DNA of 64,000 bases, from positions 682,001 to 746,000 of the forward strand of contig NZ_WRPP01000002.1 of assembly GCF_009760405.1 (NCBI RefSeq), read 5' to 3'. The notes under the pieces were generated by a model. That model saw only the letters and a list, made by a program, of their open reading frames with translations. It was not told where the DNA came from and did no database searches. Numbering within the stretch: the stretch's first letter is position 1; every line of letters starts with the position of its first letter. This document shows, piece by piece, positions 1-8,440 of the stretch. Origin of the DNA: Nocardia terrae (lineage in GTDB: Bacteria > Actinomycetota > Actinomycetes > Mycobacteriales > Mycobacteriaceae). A program made the translations under genes and the position numbers.

Positions 1-2
1 AC

Positions 3-650
3 ACCGTGAGCCGGACCGTCCGTGCGACAGTCGAACTCGACGTCATCGCCTTGACAACGGTCATCGATCCGGAAGCGAAGATCGTGTACTCGACGACGCA
101 CGGCGATGGCGACAAGATCTACGCCGTCGGTACCGCGGACAACAAGATACGCACGTCCACACCGATCGAGTGCGGCGCCGCGTTCCCATTCGGGCTGGCG
201 GTCGACCCGGAGCTCGGGATCGCGCTCGCAACGTGTGCGAATGACGTGGTCACGATCGACACCAGGACGATGGCGGTGACCGGTCGCATATCCACGGGTC
301 CTCGGCCGTTCGGGATCGTCGCCGATGCCAAGCGTCACCTCGCCTACGTGGCCAACCGCGACGCCGGGAGCGTCCAGGTGATCGACATCCGTTCCGGCAC
401 AGTGACGGCCACGGTGAAGGTCGGCCGCGACGCGGCCCTACTGGCGCTGGACACCGCGTCGAACACGGCCTATGTGTCGAACCGGGACGACCACACCATC
501 TCGATGATCGACACCACCTCGAACACGGTCGTCGCGACCGTCGATGTCGGCGGCAAGCCGCAGGGCATCGCCGTCGAACCGCGCACACACAATGTGTACG
601 TGGCCGATTCGGACCGAGGGGCGGTCATCGTGCTCGCCGGACGGCGGTAG
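3..650 (+). CDS. YVTN-type beta-propeller protein, 5' end cut by the window
   Basis: The frame is open from the window edge, so the true start is probably upstream; a GTG at 6 is the first internal candidate. About 215 residues are visible and hold four to five repeats of the form GxxPxGIAVxxxxxxxYVxNxxxxTVxVIDxxxxxVxATVxVG, which is the YncE/YVTN beta-propeller signature. Such proteins are usually exported or surface-associated and act as binding scaffolds, not enzymes. Any signal peptide would lie outside the window. The gene is convergent with the GAF-ANTAR gene, the two stop codons directly abutting. The family is clear, the ligand and role are unknown. Confidence 0.8.
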   Translation, partial: TVSRTVRATVELDVIALTTVIDPEAKIVYSTTHGDGDKIYAVGTADNKIRTSTPIECGAAFPFGLAVDPELGIALATCANDVVTIDTRTMAVTGRISTGPRPFGIVADAKRHLAYVANRDAGSVQVIDIRSGTVTATVKVGRDAALLALDTASNTAYVSNRDDHTISMIDTTSNTVVATVDVGGKPQGIAVEPRTHNVYVADSDRGAVIVLAGRR

Positions 651-1385
651 CTACTCGTTGCGGGCGAGGATCGCGGTGGTGTCGGCGGTGCGGTCGATGA
701 CGGCGCGGGCGAGGTCGACCATGCGGGTGTTGGTGTCGCGGGCGTAGGTGCGCAGGGCGTTGAATGCCGAGTCCATGCCGATGCGGGCTTCTTCGGCGAG
801 CATGCCTTTGGCCTGTTCGATGACGATGCGGCTGTTGAGGGCGGCTTGCAGTTGGGCTGAGACCGAGAGGGTGTCGGCCAGGACCCGCGCGTGCAGGATG
901 CCGATGGTCGCGACGTCGGCGAGGGCCTGGGCGAGAGCGATATCGCGGTCGGAGAGGCGGTCGGGGCGGTCGACGGCGAACAGGTTGACGACCCCGACGC
1001 GTTGTGCGCGCAGCCGCATCGGCAGGGCGTACACCGAACCCCAGCCCTCGGCGTGGGCGCGATCGGTGAAGGCGGGCCAGCGATCCCGGGCCTCGGCCAG
1101 CGCGCGGATCAAGATCGGCTCGGCGCTTTCGAAGGCGCTCACGCCGGGCCCGACCTCGGCCTGAAGCTGGAACAGCTCGAGCAGCCGGGTTTCCTCGCTG
1201 TTGGTCGCCAGGACCTGCAAACGGTCGCGATGGTCGGCGAGCATCACAGACGCGGCGTCGATCGGCAGCAGGTCCACGACCACCTCGACCAGTTCCTGGG
1301 CCATATCGACGGGGTCGTAGCCCTCGACCAGCGAGTCGGCCATCCGGACCAGCGCCTGGATCAATACGCGTTCACGATGCGGCAT
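651..1385 (-). CDS. GAF-ANTAR domain regulator
   Basis: About 244 residues. The N-terminal two thirds form a GAF-type sensory domain (VDLLPIDAASVMLAD, then GWGSVYALPMRLRAQRVGVVNLF). The last ~55 residues form an ANTAR RNA-binding domain, recognised by LNSRIVIEQAKGMLAEE and the following helix ending in ARAVID. ANTAR proteins bind paired hairpins in nascent mRNA and prevent termination; the GAF part probably senses a small ligand. The start chosen is an ATG at 1385, preceded by GAAGGGTGG at good spacing. A longer frame to 1433 would overlap the upstream gene. It follows a second GAF-ANTAR gene by 22 nt, probably one operon. The RNA target is not visible here. Confidence 0.88.
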   Translation of the reverse strand: MPHRERVLIQALVRMADSLVEGYDPVDMAQELVEVVVDLLPIDAASVMLADHRDRLQVLATNSEETRLLELFQLQAEVGPGVSAFESAEPILIRALAEARDRWPAFTDRAHAEGWGSVYALPMRLRAQRVGVVNLFAVDRPDRLSDRDIALAQALADVATIGILHARVLADTLSVSAQLQAALNSRIVIEQAKGMLAEEARIGMDSAFNALRTYARDTNTRMVDLARAVIDRTADTTAILARNE

Positions 1386-1407
1386 GGTCAGCCACCCTTC
1401 GCCGAAA

Positions 1408-2190
1408 TCACGGCCGTGCCCGGCCGGGTTCAATGGTGCCGTCGGGTTCGAACCTGATTCGGCGCGAGACGATGTCGGCGGCGAGCTGGCCGATCGGGTG
1501 ACCCTCGGTCATGGCGTGGGCGACCAGCCGGGCGTACGCGGTGGCGATGTCGACGCCCAGTTGCACCGCCACCATGCCGGTGGCCTGATGGATCTCGCGG
1601 GTGGAGGCCGCCACCTCCCACCACGGTCCCAATCCGTTTCCGTTGCCGGACAACCGGATACCGCCGGACGGCACCGGTTGGGCCGCGCGCACCGCCGCGA
1701 GCAGCACGACGGTGATCACATCCGCGATCTGGACCGCCGCCGCGAACGATTCGCGATCCAGCAGCGCGGGACGGTCGGTGTACAGGTCCAGGGTTCCGAC
1801 CCGGATCGCGCCCTGGTGCAGCGGGAAGACGAACACGCCGCCACCGCGGGCGCCGAACCCGGAAGCCGCCAGCAGCGGCCATTTGCCCCCGGCGAGCGCG
1901 GCGCCGAAATCGGGCACCAGCACGGGCGCGTCGGTCCGATAGGACTGCGGGCCGGGTCCCTCACCCGCGGCCACCTGCGCCTGGGCCCAGTCGCACGCGA
2001 TCGGATCCGAGGCCCCCAGCATCTCCCAGGCACGATCGCCGGTGAAGACCATGATCGCCGCGCGGCCCACCGGCAACAGCCGGGTGCAGATGGTGGTCAA
2101 CAGGTTCGCGCCCCGCGGGCCGTCGGGTTCGGCTTCGGCGCGCCGTACCTCCGCCATGAATCGCACCCCGACCGGATCCATCTCGGTCAT
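1408..2190 (-). CDS. GAF-ANTAR domain regulator (second copy)
   Basis: 260 residues, with a GAF-like domain (ICTRLLPVGRAAIMVF, GGGVFVFPLHQGAIRVGTLDLY) followed by a C-terminal ANTAR helix bundle (STREIHQATGMVAVQLGVD, then AYARLVAHA). Within the ANTAR domain the usual EQAKG is replaced by HQATG, so RNA-binding specificity may differ from its downstream neighbour. The start overlaps the stop of the upstream gene as ATGA (2187-2190), a sign of translational coupling. Two tandem GAF-ANTAR proteins with a small coupled partner suggest a signalling operon. The family assignment is firm, the signal and target RNA are unknown. Confidence 0.85.
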   Translation of the reverse strand: MTEMDPVGVRFMAEVRRAEAEPDGPRGANLLTTICTRLLPVGRAAIMVFTGDRAWEMLGASDPIACDWAQAQVAAGEGPGPQSYRTDAPVLVPDFGAALAGGKWPLLAASGFGARGGGVFVFPLHQGAIRVGTLDLYTDRPALLDRESFAAAVQIADVITVVLLAAVRAAQPVPSGGIRLSGNGNGLGPWWEVAASTREIHQATGMVAVQLGVDIATAYARLVAHAMTEGHPIGQLAADIVSRRIRFEPDGTIEPGRARP

Positions 2191-2558
2191 CGGCTCTCCC
2201 GCAGCGCCGTCTCGAGGTCGTCGACGACGACCCAGTCACCGTAGGTCGCCGCTCCCGAACCCGGATCGCGCCGGACCGGTGCGAGCAGCCGCGCCGGGGT
2301 GGGCTGCTCACCCGCGGCGGTGTCCGCCTCGCGAGTGGCCAGCAGGAAGTACCGCCCGCTCGCGGTGAGCGCGTCGTCGAGATGAAGGCACATCTGGGCG
2401 GCCGCCAGGTCCAGATCCGCGGCCAGGACGACGCCGCCGTCAGCCGCCACGTCATCGCCGGCGACCACCGCCGAGACCGTCCACACTCGAAAGCGGGATG
2501 CCCGCTCACCGACCGGTCCGGTCCAGGCCCATCCGATTCCCGTCCACGCCATGGCCAT
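2187..2558 (-). CDS. Small hypothetical protein coupled to the GAF-ANTAR operon
   Basis: 123 residues and no family I recognise. The middle (ADLDLAAAQMCLHLDDALTASGRYFLLATREADTAAG) looks like a soluble alpha/beta protein, with no signal peptide or membrane segment. It is the first gene of the GAF-ANTAR group: its stop overlaps the start of the next gene by ATGA, so the reading frame is very likely translated. The exact start is uncertain because two ATG codons lie close together at the 5' end. It could be a partner or sensor accessory of the downstream ANTAR proteins; that is only context. Confidence 0.6.
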   Translation of the reverse strand: MAMAWTGIGWAWTGPVGERASRFRVWTVSAVVAGDDVAADGGVVLAADLDLAAAQMCLHLDDALTASGRYFLLATREADTAAGEQPTPARLLAPVRRDPGSGAATYGDWVVVDDLETALRESR

Positions 2559-3025
2559 TCACCGTCCACTACCGGCGTCGTAGCGTGGAAACGGGATCGA
2601 ACCGGAAGGACTGGCAGGGTGGTCGATCGTCCCGCGCGCGCCGCCGAAAATCTGGGGGGAGACAACAGGCCGACCAGGGGCCGGAGACGGCGTCGCTGTC
2701 CTGGAGGTGGATCCCGCACTCGTTCGGAATCCGTACACCATCAATTCTATTCATCGCTCGCCCGGCGCAGAAGTCTGTGGTCGGAAACCCCATCGTCGGG
2801 CTCGGCGCGCCACATCGGCAGATCCGAAGGTAATCCGATGCCAGGGACCTAAGTAGTCGGGTACGCGCTCCGGCGGATTCTGAATCCGTTCGGTGTCAGT
2901 GGATTTCGCCGATGATCAGGTACTCTGGGTGGGGTTGCCGTTCGAGCGTGCCTCAATTCCGCAGTCCCCATGGGGAACTGCGCGAGTTCGTGACGGATCA
3001 TGGGTTCGCGGGTTAGCGTCCACGT
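2559..3025. other. Divergent intergenic region
   Basis: A 467-base region between the leftward GAF-ANTAR operon and the rightward AraC gene. It is less GC-rich around 2700-2780 than its surroundings and probably carries both promoters. Short open frames on both strands have no family similarity I can see and no convincing ribosome-binding site. One palindrome near the AraC gene is listed separately. Confidence 0.5.
2961..2981. promoter_or_regulatory. Palindrome upstream of an AraC gene
   Basis: GCAGT-CCCC-AT-GGGG-A-ACTGC is an inverted repeat interrupted only by one extra A. It ends 44 bases before the AraC start at 3026, so it may be an operator or a leader hairpin. The symmetry is seen directly; the role is inferred. 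Confidence 0.35.
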
Positions 3026-4063
3026 ATGGGTGGTGGGCCGAAGGACACATGGGGGCTGGGGACCGATCAGACACTGCTGCATCGGTTCGTGATCGCACAA
3101 CTGACGGCGGCGGGGCTCGATCGTGGTCGGCTGATCCGGGAGTGTGGGGTGCCGGAGTGGACCTTGAGCGGTCCGGGGGTGCATGTGCCGAGTGCCACGT
3201 TCGGGCGGTTGTGGGAGATCGCGGCCCGGTGGCTGGACGATCCGGAGGTGGGGCTGCGGGTGGGGAGCCGGTACGAGCTCAAAGCGACCGGGCTGTACGA
3301 CTATTTGTTCTCCACCGCGCCCACGGTCGGTGCGGGCCTGGCGACCTGCGGACCCTACGTCAGCGCGGTCACCACCAACCACCGGTTCACCTTCGTCGAG
3401 GGGGCGGGTGGGGAGTCCACGTTGTTTCTGGACATGGTCGACGGTGAGGGGCGTGCCCGCGAGCTGACGCACGCGTGGGGATTGTCCGCCGTGCTCGGGC
3501 GGGCGCGGCGGGTCGTCGATGCTCCGCTGAACCCCATCCGGGTGTCGTTGCGGCAGCGGGCGCCCCGCGATCTCGAAACCTATCGGGAGGTATTTCCCGG
3601 CGCGATCATCGATTTCGGGATGCCCACCGATTCGATGACCTTTCGAGCAGCCGACCTCGCATTACCGCTGGTCACCGCGGACCCGGCACTGGCCGAGGTA
3701 TTGAAACCACTGGCCGAGGCACTGCCGCCGCCCCCTCCGCTGGAGACGGCGTGGCCGGAACGGGTGGCCGTCGCGATAGCGGAAGGCATGGACAGCGGCG
3801 AGATTTCGCTGGAGCGGATAGCTCGACGCCTGCTGGTCAGCCCCCGCACGCTGCAACGCAGGCTCGCCGAGGTCGGAACCACCTTCCGCAACGAAGTGGA
3901 CCGGGCCCGCCACGCCCGGCTCGTGGAGGCTGCGGCCACCGGCCCCTTGAGCCGATCCCAGCAAGCCCGATTGCTCGGCTACACCGATGCCGGCTCGGCC
4001 CGCAGAACGGGCCTGCGGTGGGCGGTCGCCGCATCGATGCACCTTGGGCCGCACGAGGTTTAG
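3026..4063 (+). CDS. AraC-family transcriptional regulator (arabinose-binding-domain type)
   Basis: 345 residues. Residues ~20-205 match the N-terminal domain of AraC regulators of the OruR/ArgR-like group. Residues ~245-340 form two helix-turn-helix units (SLERIARRLLVSPRTLQRRLAEVGTTF and LSRSQQARLLGYTDAGSARR). It probably controls a neighbouring or distant catabolic gene in response to a small molecule. No strong Shine-Dalgarno sequence precedes the ATG at 3026, so a leaderless or slightly shifted start is possible. It is convergent with the cutinase gene, so its target is not obvious from context. Confidence 0.85.
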   Translation: MGGGPKDTWGLGTDQTLLHRFVIAQLTAAGLDRGRLIRECGVPEWTLSGPGVHVPSATFGRLWEIAARWLDDPEVGLRVGSRYELKATGLYDYLFSTAPTVGAGLATCGPYVSAVTTNHRFTFVEGAGGESTLFLDMVDGEGRARELTHAWGLSAVLGRARRVVDAPLNPIRVSLRQRAPRDLETYREVFPGAIIDFGMPTDSMTFRAADLALPLVTADPALAEVLKPLAEALPPPPPLETAWPERVAVAIAEGMDSGEISLERIARRLLVSPRTLQRRLAEVGTTFRNEVDRARHARLVEAAATGPLSRSQQARLLGYTDAGSARRTGLRWAVAASMHLGPHEV

Positions 4064-4102
4064 GCATCGGCGGTGTCGTACGGTCCCGCCGCGGTTCCGG
4101 AA

Positions 4103-5032
4103 TTACCGCGCGATATCCGCCAGCCAGTTGTGCAGCCACGCGGTGGCGGTGGTGCCATTGGCGTCGACGACGTAGGCGGGATAGGACTGGTGCACGCCCG
4201 AGGACAGGAACTCCTGCACCTGGCGGCCCCACTGCTGGCTGGACGGATCATCCTGCGGGGCCGACAGTATGGACTGCCAGCCGGGGATGAGCGCCTCGCC
4301 GAGAATGGAGTTCAGCGTCGCGGCGTAATTGGGGATCTGCAGGGGATCGGGCGCGGACAGCTGGGTGGCGAATCCCGCGAAGCGGCCGGCGAGGTCATCG
4401 GTGGGCACCGAGCAGTACAAGTCCCCTGCCGCGCAGATGGTTCGAACCACCGGGCTTACCCACCCGAACCCGCCGGGTCGAGCGCCCGCCGCGCCCGCCC
4501 CCGGCACGGGCGGGCCGACCAGCGCGTCGGCGGGGGAGCGCCGAGGATCGGACAGCAGCCCGACGGCGACGAGCCGGTCAGGCGGAATCACTCCGTGCCC
4601 GGTCCCGATCTCGGCGGCCACATCCCCGGCCACATTCGCCCCCTGGCTGTACCCGATCAGAGCGAAACGCGTTGCGCCGCAGCGTGCCGCGAGGTCGGCG
4701 ATGGTGCCACGAGTGTTGTTGACGCCCTCGCGCTCGGACCGCCCGTAGACCTCGCCCTCCCAGGGCAGCGCCGTCGCCGCGTAGCTCACGTACTCCGTTC
4801 GCACGGAGCCCGGTAGCCCGCGCGTCACCATCGACAACATGCCCTGGCGCGGATCGTCGTCGGAGGTCTCCCAGGTACCGGGGACCGCGATGACGCTCAG
4901 CGCCGGGCAATCCGCGGGCGCCGCCGCGGCCTGCGGCGTCCCGATACCCCACAGCCCGGCGGCCAGCACCTCCGCGGCCAGTGCCGCCATCACGGTCGCC
5001 GCTCGTGACCACCGGGTTCTCGGAAGGGACAC
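4103..5032 (-). CDS. Secreted cutinase-family serine esterase
   Basis: About 309 residues, with an N-terminal Sec signal (ATVMAALAAEVLAAGLWGIG, cleavage near AAAA-P). The mature protein begins CPALSVIAVPGTWE. The nucleophile elbow GYSQGA and the CPAL/C pair are typical of the cutinase family, whose mycobacterial members are esterases and lipases acting on fatty-acyl chains outside the cell. The start chosen is a GTG at 5032, seven bases after a good AGGAGG; the frame is open to 5086 but lacks such a site there. The protein is longer than fungal cutinases, as is usual for the actinobacterial forms. The exact substrate is unknown. Confidence 0.88.
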   Translation of the reverse strand: MSLPRTRWSRAATVMAALAAEVLAAGLWGIGTPQAAAAPADCPALSVIAVPGTWETSDDDPRQGMLSMVTRGLPGSVRTEYVSYAATALPWEGEVYGRSEREGVNNTRGTIADLAARCGATRFALIGYSQGANVAGDVAAEIGTGHGVIPPDRLVAVGLLSDPRRSPADALVGPPVPGAGAAGARPGGFGWVSPVVRTICAAGDLYCSVPTDDLAGRFAGFATQLSAPDPLQIPNYAATLNSILGEALIPGWQSILSAPQDDPSSQQWGRQVQEFLSSGVHQSYPAYVVDANGTTATAWLHNWLADIAR

Positions 5033-5131
5033 CGCCCTACCTCCTGCTCTCTGATTTCGACCGTTCCCCGGCGCCCAAGCTATCAAAGGAACCGGTTGGT
5101 ACGCACCGTGCCCGATCTGGCACGGACCCGG

Positions 5132-6889
5132 CTACAGGCGCGCCGGGGCCGCGATCCCGAGCAGGTCCAGGCCGTGGGCGAGGGTGCGGGCGGTGAGGCG
5201 GCACAGGGCGATTCGGTTGGTGCGGGCGGGTTCCGGGGCAGTCAGGACCGGACAGGTGTCGTAGAAGGTGGTGAAGGTGCGTGCGAGATCGTAGAGATAG
5301 GTTGCGAGGCGGTGTGGTTCGAGGGTCGCGGCGACATCGGCGAGGACGGCGGCGAAGTCGTCGAGGGCGAGCAGAAGCGCACGCTCTGCCGGCTCGACAG
5401 GTGCGGCGGTGTCGACCCGGGCATGGTCGGGCTCGCCCGCCTTGCGCAGGATCGAGTGGATGCGAGCGTGCGCGTATTGCAGATAGACGCCGGTGTTTCC
5501 GTTGAACGCGGTCATCCGGGCCGGGTCGAACATGTAGTCCTTGACGCGGCTGGTGGACAGGTCCGCGTATTTGACCGCGCCGATCCCGGCTCGTTCCGCG
5601 ATGGCGTCGAGTTCGGCCGCGGGGAGGTCCGGATTCTTCTCGGCCACCACCGCTCGCGCGGCGGCGACCGCGTCGTCGAGCAGGTCCATCAAGCGGACCG
5701 TGCCACCGGCGCGGGTTTTGAACGGCTTGCCGTCGGGGCCCAGGATGGTGCCGTAGGCGACATGGTCGACGGTGATGGCGTCGGTGAGCCAGCCTGCGCG
5801 CCGCGCGGTTTCGAAGATCAGCCGGAAGTGCAGCGACTGCCGGGAGTCGGTGACGTAGAGCAGCCGGTCGGCGCGCAGGGTCGCGATCCGGTAGCGGATG
5901 GTGGCCAGGTCGGTGCTGTCGTAGCCGTAGCCGCCGTCGCTCTTGCGGACCATGAGCGCTGCGGGAGCGTCGTCGGGGCCGGTGACCTGTTCGGACAGCA
6001 CGACGACCGCGCCGTCGCTGGGCACGGCCACGCCCTTGCCGAGCAGTTCGGCGGTGGTCTCGGCGAGCATCGGGTTGTAGAACGACTCACCGGCGTAGTC
6101 GTCGGGGGTGAGCAGTACCCCGAGCCGGTCGTAGATCGCGCCGAACGCCTTCTCCGATTCCGCGACGATCTCGCGCCAGCGGGCCACCGTCGCCGGATCA
6201 CCGGCTTGCAGCGCGACCACCCGGGCCCGGGCGCGATCGGCGAATCCGGGGTCGGCGTCGAAGCGTGCCCGGGCCGCCTTGTACAGGCCGTCCAGCGCCG
6301 AAACCGCCGAATCGGCACCGAGATCGTCTGCGTGCCAAGGCTGTTCGGGATTCTCGTCGATGAACTGGATCAGCATGCCGAACTGGGTGCCCCAGTCGCC
6401 GAGATGATTGGCGCGCACGACCTCCGCGCCGAGGAACCCGAACACCCGGGCCAGACCGTCGCCGATGATCGTGGTGCGCAGATGCCCCACGTGCATCTCC
6501 TTGGCGACATTGGGCGCGGAGTAGTCGATGACGATCCGCTGACCGTGCTCGGGACACCCGACACCGAGCCGCGCGTCGCCCAGCCGTGCGGCCAATTGCG
6601 TCCACAACGCCGCGTCGGTCACCGTGATGTTGAGAAAACCGGGCCCCGAGGGCCGTACCTCCGCGACAGCCGGGTCAGCGATCACTCCGGTGAGCTCGGC
6701 GGCCAGTCGATTCGGCGCCTCCCCGCTCCGCTTGGCCAGCGGCAGTGCGGCATTGGACTGGAAATCCGCCCGTTCCGATCGGCGCACCACCGGATCCGCT
6801 CCCGCGAACTCGGGACGAACTCGTCCGATCGCCTCCGACACCGCGGTGGCGACGGTAGCGAGCAGCGGAGCAACGGCGGCAGTACTCAC
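5132..6889 (-). CDS. argS: Arginyl-tRNA synthetase, E. coli-like subtype
   Basis: 585 residues from a GTG at 6889, which has GAAAGGA eight bases upstream. It attaches arginine to tRNA-Arg. Visible features are the N-terminal tRNA-recognition domain (~1-105), the class I HIGH motif as HVGH (133-136) within SAPNVAKEMHVGHLRTTIIGD, ANHLGDWGTQFGM (~160), the KMSKS-equivalent KPFKTRAGG (~388) and an anticodon-binding DALR-type C-terminus. These match the E. coli enzyme more closely than the M. tuberculosis ArgS as I recall it, whose HIGH region reads HIGGTRWAAVGD. It also does not sit beside lysA/hom/thrC, the usual mycobacterial argS context. It may therefore be a second ArgS; see findings. Confidence 0.93.
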   Translation of the reverse strand: MSTAAVAPLLATVATAVSEAIGRVRPEFAGADPVVRRSERADFQSNAALPLAKRSGEAPNRLAAELTGVIADPAVAEVRPSGPGFLNITVTDAALWTQLAARLGDARLGVGCPEHGQRIVIDYSAPNVAKEMHVGHLRTTIIGDGLARVFGFLGAEVVRANHLGDWGTQFGMLIQFIDENPEQPWHADDLGADSAVSALDGLYKAARARFDADPGFADRARARVVALQAGDPATVARWREIVAESEKAFGAIYDRLGVLLTPDDYAGESFYNPMLAETTAELLGKGVAVPSDGAVVVLSEQVTGPDDAPAALMVRKSDGGYGYDSTDLATIRYRIATLRADRLLYVTDSRQSLHFRLIFETARRAGWLTDAITVDHVAYGTILGPDGKPFKTRAGGTVRLMDLLDDAVAAARAVVAEKNPDLPAAELDAIAERAGIGAVKYADLSTSRVKDYMFDPARMTAFNGNTGVYLQYAHARIHSILRKAGEPDHARVDTAAPVEPAERALLLALDDFAAVLADVAATLEPHRLATYLYDLARTFTTFYDTCPVLTAPEPARTNRIALCRLTARTLAHGLDLLGIAAPARL

Positions 6890-7237
6890 CTCGAGATCCT
6901 TTCGATCGGACGCGGGTTCACAGATAACCCAGTATCCCAGTGCGGGCCAGTCATTTTCCTGCGGGCGAGGCCGGAGTCGGGGCTGTCGGGAAGCGGCCAC
7001 GCGATGAAACGTGCCTCGGTCCAATGCGTTTTGCATTTTGTCGGAATCGAGTGGAATCAACAGGGGGTAACGGGACCGGCCGACACCGCCATCCCGCGCC
7101 ATATTTCGTAATTCGTTAGGAATAAACCTGTCCCCGCGTTTCGCGGTTGCCGCCCGAGTGGCAACGCGGGCAGGCTGGTTGGCGTTGTGCAGCTTGACAC
7201 TCGATGTTTCGCCTCAAACGACGAGGAGGAGACTGTG
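6890..7237. other. Divergent intergenic region between argS and the glycosyltransferase
   Basis: 348 bases separating two divergent genes, so both promoters should lie here. A TTGACA-like -35 sequence is seen at 7194-7199, but no convincing -10 follows at standard spacing. The region is relatively AT-rich around 7020-7130. No gene is supported in it. Confidence 0.45.
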
Positions 7238-8440
7238 ATGAGTTTCGATTTGTACCGTGATGAACCGGCTTCTTCCGAACGACCTTTGCACATTGTGATG
7301 GTGGCCCCACCGTATTTCGATATTCCACCGCGCGGATACGGCGGTGTGGAGGCGATTGTCGCCAGTCTTTCCGATGAACTGGTCGAGCAGGGTCATCGGG
7401 TGACGTTGATCGGAGCCGGGCGTGACGGTACGGCGGCCGAATTCGTGCGGGTCTGGGACGACGTGCTGACCGAACGGCTCGGCGAGATCTACCCGGAAGT
7501 GGTGCACGCCATGAAGGTTCGCGCGGTCATCGAGGACCTGGCCGCCAACGACCACATCGACATCGTGCACGACCACACCTTCGCCGGACCGTCGAACGCG
7601 CCCTTCTACCGGCTGCTCGGCATTCCGACCGTGGTCACCGTGCACGGCCCGGTCGAGGGCGATATGCGCGAGTACTACCACGCCTTCGACGACGGTGTGG
7701 GCCTGGTCGCGATCAGCGATCGCCAGCGCGCGCTCGCGCCGGAACTGCCCTGGATCGGACGGGTGCACAACGCGATCGATCCCGAGGACTGGCCCTTCCG
7801 CACCGAGAAGAAGGATTACGCGCTGTTCCTGGGCCGATACGCCGACTACAAGGGCCCCGACCGCGCGCTGGACGCGGCGCACGCGGCGGGAATCCGCCTG
7901 ATCCTGGCCGGAAAATGCAATGAGCCACCCGAACACGCCTACTTCGACGAGCACATCCGGCCCCGGCTCACCGACAACGACTGTGTGTTCGGCGAGGCCG
8001 ACGCCATCGCCAAACGCGAATTGCTCGCCGCCGCACGCTGTTTGCTGTTCCCCATCTCCTGGGAGGAGCCGTTCGGCATCGTGATGATCGAGGCCATGGT
8101 GTGCGGCACCCCGGTGGTGGCCCTGCGCGGCGGCGCGGTCGAGGAGGTGATCGAGCACGGCGTGACCGGATTCATCTGCGACCACCCCGCCGAACTGCCC
8201 GACGCCATCGCGCGCGCCGGCGAGCTGGATCCGCATGCCTGCCGCGAGCGGGTGGTGAAACGCTTCTCGCTGGACAAACTCGGCAGTGGCTACGCCGAGG
8301 TTTACCGGCACGCGATCGTGGTAGCCGAGGCACGGGCGCGGATGCGCGGCTGGCGCGGCGCCATCTCGTTGCCCACGTCGGTGCCGGATCTGCTGCCCGG
8401 CGCTACGGAAACCGAGAACGCCGTGGGCGCACGGCCATGA
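7238..8440 (+). CDS. GT4-family glycosyltransferase
   Basis: 400 residues from the ATG at 7238, preceded by GAGGAGG at eight bases. The GT-B fold is shown by the N-terminal PPRGYGGVEAIVASLSDELVEQGH and the C-terminal LLFPISWEEPFGIVMIEAMVCGTPVVALRGGAVEEVI, the E(x7)E motif of GT4 enzymes that binds the nucleotide sugar donor. It is probably cytosolic or peripheral. Its stop overlaps the start of the next gene by ATGA (8437-8440), so it is co-translated with an amylo-alpha-1,6-glucosidase-like protein. This points to an alpha-glucan or compatible-sugar pathway. Donor and acceptor cannot be told from the sequence. Confidence 0.88.
   Translation: MSFDLYRDEPASSERPLHIVMVAPPYFDIPPRGYGGVEAIVASLSDELVEQGHRVTLIGAGRDGTAAEFVRVWDDVLTERLGEIYPEVVHAMKVRAVIEDLAANDHIDIVHDHTFAGPSNAPFYRLLGIPTVVTVHGPVEGDMREYYHAFDDGVGLVAISDRQRALAPELPWIGRVHNAIDPEDWPFRTEKKDYALFLGRYADYKGPDRALDAAHAAGIRLILAGKCNEPPEHAYFDEHIRPRLTDNDCVFGEADAIAKRELLAAARCLLFPISWEEPFGIVMIEAMVCGTPVVALRGGAVEEVIEHGVTGFICDHPAELPDAIARAGELDPHACRERVVKRFSLDKLGSGYAEVYRHAIVVAEARARMRGWRGAISLPTSVPDLLPGATETENAVGARP

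Noticed and set aside
5096..7111. A 671-codon open frame antisense to argS
   Set aside because: The opposite strand encodes a complete ArgS with all class I motifs; long antisense frames are expected in GC-rich DNA with G/C third positions.
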